From an uncultured Dorea sp. (GTDB taxonomy: Bacteria > Bacillota > Clostridia > Lachnospirales > Lachnospiraceae), in NCBI GenBank assembly GCA_910579925.1, contig CAJTVY010000027.1, positions 1 through 49,630 of the forward strand: a stretch of 49,630 nt of DNA, in the 5' to 3' direction. The translations under genes were made by a program, and so were the position numbers. Each line of letters starts with the position of its first letter. The stretch's first letter is position 1. Shown here piece by piece: positions 1-6,584 of the stretch. The notes beneath the pieces are model-generated. The model worked only from the letters and a program-made list of their open reading frames with translations, was not told the origin of the DNA and did no database searches.

Positions 1-478
1 TTTCTGATAAAATGATATTTAATCGCTTTTTGCTTTTTTGTAAGTGGTCAGATGTAATTTTTATATCCGTTGCCTGCCCTTGAATCCCATTTCCATGAAT
101 AGCAGGCTGATGGATCATAATTTCTGCATTAGGCAAAGCAAAACGTTTTCCTTTTGTACCTCCTGCCAATAAAAAAGCTCCAAAACTTGCGGCAAGACCT
201 ATACATATTGTCGAAACATCGCATTTGACATATTGCATTGTGTCATAAATAGCAAAACCCGCCGAAACAGAACCGCCTGGACTATTTATATATAATTGAA
301 TGTCTTTTCCTGGGTCTTGGGCTTCTAAAAACAGCATTTGTGCAATAATCAAACTTGCCGAAACATCACTTACTTCTTCTCCTAAAAAAACAATTCTATC
401 AGACAATAGTCTTGAAAAAATATCATAACTTCGTTCTCCTCGGCTTGTCTGTTCAATAACATACGGAACTGTACTCAT
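1..478 (-). CDS. clpP: ATP-dependent Clp protease proteolytic subunit ClpP, cut off by the window edge
   Basis: Reading complementary from the ATG at 478, the protein begins MSTVPYVIEQTSRGERSYD and continues open to base 1, so its C-terminal part, including the catalytic Asp, lies outside. The ClpP oligomerisation and active-site landmarks are present: INSPGGSVSAGFAIYD, the nucleophile Ser in GLAASFGAFLLAGG, and the catalytic His in EIMIHQP. ClpP forms the tetradecameric serine protease chamber fed by Clp ATPases in the cytoplasm. Its start overlaps the stop of the upstream AraC-type regulator by ATGA, so the two are translationally coupled. Codon use is AT-rich compared with the genes from 6 kb on, which suggests an extra, acquired clpP rather than the housekeeping copy; that is an inference. 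Confidence 0.9.
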   Translation of the reverse strand, partial: MSTVPYVIEQTSRGERSYDIFSRLLSDRIVFLGEEVSDVSASLIIAQMLFLEAQDPGKDIQLYINSPGGSVSAGFAIYDTMQYVKCDVSTICIGLAASFGAFLLAGGTKGKRFALPNAEIMIHQPAIHGNGIQGQATDIKITSDHLQKSKKRLNIILSE

Positions 479-891
479 GCCGCCAATTTACCTCCTGCTA
501 AATAATACATAAATAAGTTTCTATTAAACGAACTCATCATGTATATCTTCGATTGTTTAGGATAGAACACACCATTTTTTCGATAAATATTAGGCGTACA
601 TTCATATAACTGTTTAAAAGCTAATGTGAAAGCTTGCTGTGAATCATAATGTGCTTCATAAGCAATTTCAACAATGGGCTGCTCTGTTTCTACCAGTTTT
701 TGAGCAGCCAAAGTCAGCCTACGCCCCTGTATGTATTTATAAACCGTACATTTTGTTTCTTCGGTAAAAATTCTGGCTATATAGAATTTTGAATAATTTA
801 ATGCATTTGCTATTTTATCAAGCGACAAATCCTCGTTGATGTGTGTTTCGATATAGTCTACTATTTTTTCTACAACTGTATTATTATTCAT
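475..891 (-). CDS. short AraC-family transcriptional regulator (DNA-binding domain only)
   Basis: This is a 138-residue protein from the ATG at 891. The start is chosen because AGGGAAAGGGG lies 8 bases upstream; an in-frame ATG at 924 would add 11 residues. Residues about 5-105 are a double HTH AraC/XylS domain (EDLSLDKIANALNYSKFYIARIF, then QPIVEIAYEAHYDSQQAFTLAFKQLYECTPNIYRK), and no ligand-binding domain precedes it. This architecture resembles SoxS/Rob-type stress activators. The C-terminal 30 residues are not recognisable. It reads straight into clpP through a 4-base overlap, so it probably controls its own small operon. Target and signal cannot be told from the sequence. The gene is AT-rich. 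Confidence 0.85.
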   Translation of the reverse strand: MNNNTVVEKIVDYIETHINEDLSLDKIANALNYSKFYIARIFTEETKCTVYKYIQGRRLTLAAQKLVETEQPIVEIAYEAHYDSQQAFTLAFKQLYECTPNIYRKNGVFYPKQSKIYMMSSFNRNLFMYYLAGGKLAA

Positions 892-954
892 ATATAACGC
901 CCCTTTCCCTATTGAATATAACATAACTTTCTAAAATTATCTTAATAGAAATTG

Positions 955-1076
955 CCCTAATTAGAAACCAGAGATGCGCATTGATGCGGTTCTGTCAGGG
1001 GAAGGAAGCGTAAACAATGTGGTTGCCTGGTACACATCTCTTCAAGGGAGGTACTCAGACGCTGGATTATGAGTGA
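955..1076. other. gene-free, GC-richer scar between accessory genes
   Basis: Between the AraC-type gene and the XRE-type gene lies a short block whose base composition is clearly richer in GC than both neighbours. On the plus strand an open frame from 974 reads MRIDAVLSGEGSVNNVVAW and stops at about 1072. It has no convincing ribosome binding site and is not a family I recognise. It looks like the remnant of another gene left at an insertion or deletion junction. Confidence 0.35.
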
Positions 1077-1292
1077 TCACTTATTAATTTCTTTTATGTC
1101 CGTTCTTCCTACTAAATAGTCAATAGAACAATGATAATAATTTGCAATCTTGATAAGAATATCTATGGGAAAATCCCTGACTCCTTTCTCATACCGTGAA
1201 TACACATCTCTATGCAGTCCCAAATCCACAGATATCTTCTTGATGGAAATATCATTATCATTTCTAAGATCCTGAATACGTTGAAATTTCAT
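1077..1292 (-). CDS. XRE/Cro-CI family HTH regulator, 71 aa
   Basis: This small protein consists of one Cro/C1-type helix-turn-helix (about residues 4-60: ISIKKISVDLGLHRDVYSRYEKG, then PIDILIKIANYYHCSIDYLVGRT). The final DYLVGRTD is typical of phage- and transposon-type XRE repressors. The ATG at 1292 has a GAGGTG site 7-8 bases upstream. It is divergent from the gene at 1389, and the gap between them holds two inverted copies of a 10-base motif (see 1308-1358), so it probably represses itself and possibly the neighbour. The ligand, if any, is unknown. Confidence 0.85.
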   Translation of the reverse strand: MKFQRIQDLRNDNDISIKKISVDLGLHRDVYSRYEKGVRDFPIDILIKIANYYHCSIDYLVGRTDIKEINK

Positions 1293-1307
1293 TCTATCAC
1301 CTCACAT

Positions 1308-1358
1308 CTTAATATAGACAAAGTATATCCAACGTGATAAAATAAAAACTATATTAAG
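1308..1358. promoter_or_regulatory. spaced inverted repeat, candidate operator for the XRE regulator
   Basis: CTTAATATAG at 1308-1317 is exactly repeated as its reverse complement CTATATTAAG at 1349-1358, with 31 bases between. The pair spans the gap between the divergent genes at 1292 and 1389. A repressor binding both arms could control both promoters. Its role as an operator is inferred from position and symmetry only. Confidence 0.45.
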
Positions 1359-1388
1359 GCCGTTTGGTCGCATTCTAAGGAGTGTACC

Positions 1389-1895
1389 ATGAAACAATAT
1401 TTGATTTTTACTTATATTCGTATTTTAATCATATTTTTTTCCGCTCATTTACAATGTGGAAGCAAAATATTGGATGCGCTGAACCCCGCTCCCCGTTTTG
1501 CTCCCCTGCCCCGGTCTTCTTTTGCAGAATTCACAGCTAATGACGATATAGAACTCCTGGTAGAGGGATATAGCAGTACAGTCGAGAGTTTTAGTAATGG
1601 CTATATTGAAAATGTCTCTATTCTGTCATATAAGATGTTTATACCAGACAAAGAGGATTTTGCGAGACAGGTTATTCAGATAATAACAGATAACTCATTA
1701 AAAGGTATGTTGTTTTCATATGATGTTGATGGATATCCGAATGAATTGAATATAACTGTTTATCTGAATGAATCTTCCTGTAGAAACGGGAATAGCGTTT
1801 TTAGGATATCATATACACAAGACCAGCAGTTTAACTTTATGTATAATATCAAAGATAATCCAGAAAAATTTACATTAGAGATACTTGAGGAATAG
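1389..1895 (+). CDS. hypothetical exported or membrane-anchored protein, 168 aa
   Basis: The ATG at 1389 follows AAGGAG by 7 bases, which supports a real gene. Residues 1-19 form a hydrophobic leader (YLIFTYIRILIIFF) with few preceding charges. A Cys at residue 23 (LQCGS) is near a possible cleavage point, but the context does not match a good lipobox. The remainder is polar with alternating beta-like stretches and no motif I recognise. It ends before the oppositely oriented DUF3021 gene. It belongs to the AT-rich accessory patch and is divergent from an XRE regulator, as many cargo genes are. I do not assign a function. Confidence 0.55.
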   Translation: MKQYLIFTYIRILIIFFSAHLQCGSKILDALNPAPRFAPLPRSSFAEFTANDDIELLVEGYSSTVESFSNGYIENVSILSYKMFIPDKEDFARQVIQIITDNSLKGMLFSYDVDGYPNELNITVYLNESSCRNGNSVFRISYTQDQQFNFMYNIKDNPEKFTLEILEE

Positions 1896-1950
1896 AAAAA
1901 GGTGCCGAGACTTTCCTCATCCAGTAAAAGACTTTACACCCTTAATTATA

Positions 1951-2451
1951 TTACCGATTTAGTTTGTTACTCTTTGATTTTAACCGATCACTATAATGGC
2001 TGTCCTTATCCCGTTCCATTTCCCTCAGCCTTTCATTAATCCTTTTCGCTTCATTTTGATTAAACAGATAAAATCCAAACCAGATCACGATAAAAATACA
2101 GCATGAAGCTAAGAATTGTAAGACGGTATGCAGAATACGTCCTGGAAAAAAAGGAATCCAGCCCAGGGAAATGGCAACAGGATAAAAAACACCCATTCCA
2201 ACAAAAAAATGTATCATAACTTTCACAAATCCAGATAACCGGTCAAACTGGTAGACAATGGCCATTCCGCCACATGCAACTCCCACAGCCATAGCCCCTG
2301 CCGACTGCCTGGCAAAATCCTGAAAAATAAGTTCCAAAAACTCCTCTCCTCCTCCAATGGAAAAAGAGAGACACATAATCACGAAGAACGTACAGCCTAA
2401 AGAAATTCCATATAAAATATATTTAATCACTAATTTTACAATCTGTTTCAT
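1951..2451 (-). CDS. DUF3021 family membrane protein
   Basis: This 166-residue protein has four predicted membrane segments (about residues 8-30, 42-62, 70-95 and 105-128) followed by a charged, basic C-terminal tail. Size, topology and pairing with an upstream LytTR regulator are characteristic of DUF3021 proteins, which are thought to sense or modulate the LytTR partner at the membrane. The start overlaps the stop of the LytTR gene by ATGA (2448-2451), so the two are co-translated. The pair is divergent from an ABC exporter at 3100, its likely regulatory target. Confidence 0.8.
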   Translation of the reverse strand: MKQIVKLVIKYILYGISLGCTFFVIMCLSFSIGGGEEFLELIFQDFARQSAGAMAVGVACGGMAIVYQFDRLSGFVKVMIHFFVGMGVFYPVAISLGWIPFFPGRILHTVLQFLASCCIFIVIWFGFYLFNQNEAKRINERLREMERDKDSHYSDRLKSKSNKLNR

Positions 2452-2897
2452 TTTAACCCCAGCCTTTCCTTAAAGGTTTTTTTGAAATTTCTGGAAATAT
2501 AATCCGTAACGCCATTCTTCATTACCAGTTCCATTGTCCCGTTAAACGCAGCCTCCACATGATGAATCTGCCGGATATTGATAATCGTTGATTTTGAAAT
2601 GCGAACAAAATAACTGTCGAGTATGTTTTCCAGTTCATATAATGGCTTATCTAAGACATATCTGTTTTTCATCTTATCATAACAGACGATTTCTCTGCCT
2701 TCTGTGCGCACCAGCACAATATCTTCCGGCTTAAGGAAAAATTTCTTCTTTTCTCTGGCCGCAATCACTGTCAGAGATTCCGTTTCTTCTCTCTCAAGAA
2801 TAGAAATGATTTCCGCAATCTTCTGAGTCATCCTTTTTATGTGAAGAACTGCATACGACTCTTTATAGTCCTGATCAATTTTACATTCAACTCTCAT
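2448..2897 (-). CDS. LytTR-type DNA-binding regulator
   Basis: This 149-residue protein has a C-terminal LytTR domain (about residues 45-147), with KKKFFLKPEDIVLVRTEGREI, FVRISKSTIINIRQI and NGVTDYISRNFKKTFKERLG as typical landmarks. There is no receiver domain, so it is not a classical response regulator. The start at 2897 is chosen because AAGGAGG lies 7 bases upstream; a farther in-frame ATG at 2918 would lie ahead of that site. It is followed by a coupled DUF3021 membrane protein and is divergent from the ABC-2 exporter at 3100-4637. LytTR proteins bind paired direct repeats; I did not find a convincing pair in 2919-3099. Confidence 0.88.
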   Translation of the reverse strand: MRVECKIDQDYKESYAVLHIKRMTQKIAEIISILEREETESLTVIAAREKKKFFLKPEDIVLVRTEGREIVCYDKMKNRYVLDKPLYELENILDSYFVRISKSTIINIRQIHHVEAAFNGTMELVMKNGVTDYISRNFKKTFKERLGLK

Positions 2898-3007
2898 ACC
2901 TGCGCCTCCTTCACTCATTATAGCATACCCCTGTATATGATTGCGTGCATTTGGGACATGAAAAACAGCCTCTTACACATCATAACCTGCCGCTGCCTCA
3001 GATCCTG

Positions 3008-3036
3008 TTGTCTGTTTACACTAAAATGTCTAAAAT
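3008..3036 (+). promoter_or_regulatory. candidate sigma-A promoter of the ABC exporter operon
   Basis: A TTGTCT -35 box at 3008-3013 and a TAAAAT -10 box at 3031-3036 are separated by 17 bases. They lie about 60 bases ahead of the ABC ATPase start, which has its own AGGAGG site. The -35 box matches the consensus at 4 of 6 positions and the -10 box at 5 of 6. Confidence 0.4.
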
Positions 3037-3099
3037 AAACCTGTCGAATAAACTAATATCTTTCTTCGAACACACTATAAAAAAACAGGAGGAATCAAT

Positions 3100-3885
3100 A
3101 TGTCGCACATAATCATTCAAGTGGAAAACCTCTGTCTGTCATATAAACGTGTACAGGCTTTAAAGGCTGTTTCCTTTTCAGTAAATGCAGGAGAAATCCT
3201 TGCTGTGATCGGTCAGAACGGTTCCGGGAAAACCTCTGCGGTAGAATGTATAGAGGGATTACGGAAACCTGACAGCGGTCTGATACGGGTTTTCGGGAAA
3301 GACCCATGGCTTCATCGAAGTGAACTATATAGAAAAATGGGTGTTCAGCTTCAGGAGACAGAATATCCCTCGAAACTCAGAGTAGAAGAACAATGCAGAC
3401 TCTATGCGAGTTTTTACGAAAGACCTGCCGACTGGAATCTGTTACTGACACAGTTAGGGCTTAACGCCAAGAGAAAATCCCCCATACATAGTTTATCCGG
3501 AGGCGAAAAACAACGGTTGTCCATTCTCCTTTCCCTCATAGGACGTCCAAAATTACTGATCTTAGATGAACTGACAACAGGGCTTGATCCGGAAGTACGG
3601 CAGAATATGTGGAACAGCTTTGAAAATATCAGAGAAAGCGGCATTGCAATCCTGATGGTCTCTCACTATCTGGATGAGGTAGAAGTCCTTGCCGACAAAA
3701 TCCTCTATCTTGAAAAAGGACGGCAGGAATTTTTCGGGACGCAAAAAGAATTCCGGGAATATGTAAAAAGCCGGATTCCTAAAACTCAATGGAAGAACAA
3801 CTGTGAAAAAGATTTCTCACTGGAAAAACTATATTTAATGATAGCGCCTAAAACAACACAGCTTACGATGGAGGGAATACTATGA
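3100..3885 (+). CDS. ABC transporter ATP-binding protein (ABC-2 export type)
   Basis: This is a 261-residue cytoplasmic ATPase. It has Walker A GQNGSGKT (38-45), a Q-loop near GVQLQETE (81-88), the ABC signature LSGGEKQR (132-139), Walker B LLILDE with the catalytic Glu (152-157), a D-loop TTGLDPE, and a switch His in MVSHYLDE. These are the complete set for an active ATPase. It is the CcmA/DrrA-like exporter subfamily. It overlaps the permease gene by ATGA, and an AGGAGG site precedes the ATG. Divergent LytTR-DUF3021 genes suggest regulated export of a drug, peptide or lipid; the substrate is unknown. Confidence 0.92.
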   Translation: MSHIIIQVENLCLSYKRVQALKAVSFSVNAGEILAVIGQNGSGKTSAVECIEGLRKPDSGLIRVFGKDPWLHRSELYRKMGVQLQETEYPSKLRVEEQCRLYASFYERPADWNLLLTQLGLNAKRKSPIHSLSGGEKQRLSILLSLIGRPKLLILDELTTGLDPEVRQNMWNSFENIRESGIAILMVSHYLDEVEVLADKILYLEKGRQEFFGTQKEFREYVKSRIPKTQWKNNCEKDFSLEKLYLMIAPKTTQLTMEGIL

Positions 3886-4637
3886 AGAAATTTATGGTAA
3901 TCTGCAACATGGAATTCCGGTTATTCGCACGAGATTTTTTTGGTTTTTTCTTTGCCCTTGTGTTCCCACTTCTCATGCTCTTTCTATTTGGCGGCATCTT
4001 TGGAAACGAACCAATTTATGACGGGTCCGGGATGGGAATGATGGACATGACAGTACCCGCATACTCTGTGATGGTAATCGGGGTCACGGGATTAATGTCG
4101 CTTCCTTTGACAATAGCGGGGTATCATGAGAAAAAGATTTATAAAAGATTTGATGCTACGCCTGTGGGAAAGAAAAGTATCATATCAGCCCAGATCTTCG
4201 TAAACCTGGTGATGACGCTGGTTGGAACTGTCATTCTGCTGACGGCCGGAAAACTTCTTTACCACATACAGATAAGAGGAGATTTTATTTCCATCAGCTT
4301 AAGCCTGCTGCTTTCCATAGCCTCAATGTTTTCTCTGGGATTTCTTCTCACTGCAATCGGACAGGATTCAAAGGGCACAAACATACTCTGTTACGTTGTC
4401 TATTTCATCATGCTCTTCCTGTCCGGCGCGACATTGCCAGATCGGATGTTCCCCGAAACCATGAAGAACATCTCACTGTATCTTCCGATGACCCATGCAG
4501 TGGATCTGATGCAAGGAGTCTTTGCCGGGGACAGCCTTGGACTTCATAGACAGGAATTACTGATTCTGGGATCACTGACTTTGATCTGTACTTCTGTGGG
4601 GGCTGCTTTATACGGGAAAAAGGACTGGACAAAATAA
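3882..4637 (+). CDS. ABC-2 type permease
   Basis: This 251-residue integral membrane protein has about six hydrophobic segments: residues about 15-35, 62-82, 100-125, 140-165, 168-190 and 222-245. It carries the ABC-2 family landmark of a short hydrophilic gap after the fifth segment (SGATLPDRMFPETMKNISLYLPMTHAVDLMQG), as seen in NodJ/DrrB-like permeases. It starts inside the stop of its ATPase partner (ATGA overlap), so both are made together. It converges on the histidine kinase gene at 4678. The 40-base gap to that gene holds no clear terminator. Confidence 0.9.
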   Translation: MKKFMVICNMEFRLFARDFFGFFFALVFPLLMLFLFGGIFGNEPIYDGSGMGMMDMTVPAYSVMVIGVTGLMSLPLTIAGYHEKKIYKRFDATPVGKKSIISAQIFVNLVMTLVGTVILLTAGKLLYHIQIRGDFISISLSLLLSIASMFSLGFLLTAIGQDSKGTNILCYVVYFIMLFLSGATLPDRMFPETMKNISLYLPMTHAVDLMQGVFAGDSLGLHRQELLILGSLTLICTSVGAALYGKKDWTK

Positions 4638-4677
4638 AGGAAGTTTCCTATATCAGAAAATGGGGAAATGGCGGCGG

Positions 4678-5766
4678 CTAAATCCCCTGATTTTTCAGGT
4701 CTGTAAGGTAAGCGCTTACCGGAAATTCCAGAATCATCTCTGTCCCGTCCCCCTCCTTAGATCTGGCATAAATCACAATCCCCAGCTTTCGGCACAGTTT
4801 CTTACACAGATAAAGTCCCATCCCGGTAGACCGTTCTGTCTTACGCCCATTGCTGCCTGTAAATCCTTTCTCAAAGATACGGCCTAATTCCTCTTCTCTG
4901 ATTCCGATTCCATTATCCTTCACCACCAGGCGTACCCCATGGCAATATCTTGACAGACCTTCTTCTTCCTGCTCAAGATACTCTCCGATCTCTTTCTTTA
5001 GCATATATTCCTCTGTATAGATCCAGATTCTCGCTCCAGTCTCCCGACGGTATTTCGTACAGTTCAATACAAGCTGATTTAGGATAAATGTAATCCATTT
5101 CTGATCTGTAAATGCGTAATTCCCACAATCGACCTCTGCCTGCACCTGGTTCTGTATCAGATAATGCTTATTTCTCTTGAGAACTACTACTGCAATCTCA
5201 CCAAGCCCGGTTTCCCGAATCACATAATCCTTATATACATCATCCGACCTTGCATAATACAGAGCCATATCCACATAATTTTCAATCTTCTGGTTTTCCA
5301 GACGAATACGGCGAATGCCGGAGGACTGCCTTTCATTCTCACACATAAGGTCAATACTGGTAATTGGCGACTTGACCTCATGTACCCATCCCTCAATATA
5401 CTCCCGGTACTCTTCTTGCGCATCTTCTATCTTCCGGATCCGCTCAATCACAGCCTTGTTGGAAAACCGGATCATCTCTCTGTATATCCGATCTTCCAAC
5501 CGGTGAGAAACCGGCATAAGTTCCCCCAGAAGATACCTCTTATCCATCTTCTCAAGGGTTGTCTCAAGTTGGGAGAAATAACATTTTCTATTATAAAACT
5601 CATACCCCATCCAGAAAATAAGAATCAGAATCCAGAAAATAAGAATCAGCAGACAATATTGCATTTCATATCCAGTGGCATGTAAAAATCCTGCCAGAAC
5701 CAGCATACAGACCGTATGCAGCGACAGAAGCAGGATCTTATCTCTCAGATATTCACTCATTTTCAT
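4678..5766 (-). CDS. sensor histidine kinase, BceS-like (intramembrane-sensing)
   Basis: This 362-residue kinase has two N-terminal membrane helices (about residues 10-29 and 37-54) joined by a loop of only a few residues, the mark of intramembrane-sensing kinases such as BceS. The dimerisation/phospho-acceptor segment is EGWVHEVKSPITSIDLM with His129. The ATPase domain follows, with the N-box ILNQLVLNCTKYRR, G1 VKDNGIGI and G2 GSNGRKTERSTGMGLYL. The ATG at 5766 is chosen because AAGGGG lies 9 bases upstream; a TTG at 5814 would add 16 residues. It lies just downstream of its response regulator. BceS kinases normally signal with a BceAB transporter, and none is in this window. Confidence 0.88.
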   Translation of the reverse strand: MKMSEYLRDKILLLSLHTVCMLVLAGFLHATGYEMQYCLLILIFWILILIFWMGYEFYNRKCYFSQLETTLEKMDKRYLLGELMPVSHRLEDRIYREMIRFSNKAVIERIRKIEDAQEEYREYIEGWVHEVKSPITSIDLMCENERQSSGIRRIRLENQKIENYVDMALYYARSDDVYKDYVIRETGLGEIAVVVLKRNKHYLIQNQVQAEVDCGNYAFTDQKWITFILNQLVLNCTKYRRETGARIWIYTEEYMLKKEIGEYLEQEEEGLSRYCHGVRLVVKDNGIGIREEELGRIFEKGFTGSNGRKTERSTGMGLYLCKKLCRKLGIVIYARSKEGDGTEMILEFPVSAYLTDLKNQGI

Positions 5767-5830
5767 CACATGATACCCCTTATTCCATACTTTTTTCGAT
5801 AATTTCCCCACCAATTTTATCTATCCGTCG

Positions 5831-6499
5831 TCATATACGATACCCCATGCCTCTTTTCGTCTCAATCAGGCCAGAAATGCCGATTTCCTCTAACTTTCCA
5901 CGGATACGCGTGACATTCACGCTCAAAGTATTGTCGTCGATAAAGACTTGATTATCCCACAGATACTCGATCATATCCACCCGCGAGACAATTTCCCCTT
6001 TCCTCTGGAACAAAAGATGCATAATCTTCAGTTCATTCTTAGTCAGTTCGATCTGTCTTCCCTGAAAACCCACCGTTCCCCTGGCAATGTCCAGTTCCAC
6101 TTCCTTATGAAGAAATCTTACAGGCTCCCTCTCTGTCTCCCGACGGGTTCTTTTCAGAACCGCCCCGATCCTCGCCAGGAGAATAGGCGCCTGGAATGGT
6201 TTCGTAATATAATCGTCCCCGCCTTTCAGAATTCCCGTCAGCTCATCCATAGAATCCGTCCGGCCGGTCACAAAGATTACCGGCACGTTTGACCCTGTCC
6301 TTATCTTCGAACAGACATCGAATCCCGATTCACCAGGAAGATTCAGATCAAGAAGCACCAGATCCGGATTCAGAGACAGCACAGCATCAGCAACATCTGA
6401 AAATTCATGAAGAACCGTTACCTGGTAGAATGCATTTTCTAAAAGAAGTTTTAATTCCTGCCGGATGACCGGGTCATCTTCCACGATTACAATCTGCAT
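5831..6499 (-). CDS. OmpR/PhoB-family response regulator, BceR-like
   Basis: This 222-residue protein has a receiver domain (1-115) with acidic pocket EDD (7-9), phospho-acceptor Asp51 (VLLDLNLPGESGFD), the switch Thr in VTGRTD and the conserved Lys in ITKPF. A winged-helix output domain (about 128-222) contains LTKNELKIMHLLFQRKGEIVSR and VNVTRIRGKLEEIG. The start has AAGGAG 7 bases upstream. The kinase gene follows on the same strand. By analogy with BceRS, it likely responds to cell-envelope antibiotics or peptides; that role is inferred from the kinase architecture. Confidence 0.9.
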   Translation of the reverse strand: MQIVIVEDDPVIRQELKLLLENAFYQVTVLHEFSDVADAVLSLNPDLVLLDLNLPGESGFDVCSKIRTGSNVPVIFVTGRTDSMDELTGILKGGDDYITKPFQAPILLARIGAVLKRTRRETEREPVRFLHKEVELDIARGTVGFQGRQIELTKNELKIMHLLFQRKGEIVSRVDMIEYLWDNQVFIDDNTLSVNVTRIRGKLEEIGISGLIETKRGMGYRI

Positions 6500-6544
6500 A
6501 ATTTCTCCTTCAAATTCAGTTGAATATAGGGCAAAATGCGATTG

Positions 6545-6577
6545 GGGACGTAGTAAAATTCAATTTTACTACGTCCC
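6545..6577. repeat. 33-base near-perfect palindrome in the gpmI-response regulator gap
   Basis: GGGACGTAGTAAAATT (6545-6560) is followed by one base and then by its exact reverse complement (6562-6577). It sits just after the gpmI stop and well ahead of the response regulator start, both on the minus strand. Neither side has the T-run of an intrinsic terminator. A 16-base perfect arm looks more like a dispersed REP/MITE-type repeat, or a transcript-end stabiliser, than a protein operator. Confidence 0.7.
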
Positions 6578-6584
6578 TCGTCAA

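Noticed and set aside
1896..1950. Terminator between the unknown gene at 1389 and DUF3021
   Set aside because: The GGTG/CACC pairing is too short and the loop too long to support a call.
2919..3007. Possible LytTR binding repeats ahead of the ABC exporter
   Set aside because: I saw no pair of direct repeats with the usual spacing, so no operator is claimed.
4638..4677. Terminator between the convergent ABC permease and kinase genes
   Set aside because: Only short GGGG/CCCC and GGAA/TTCC pairs are possible, with no convincing stem and T-run.
5164..5685. 173-codon open frame opposite the BceS-like kinase
   Set aside because: It lies fully within the kinase coding region and shows no domain.
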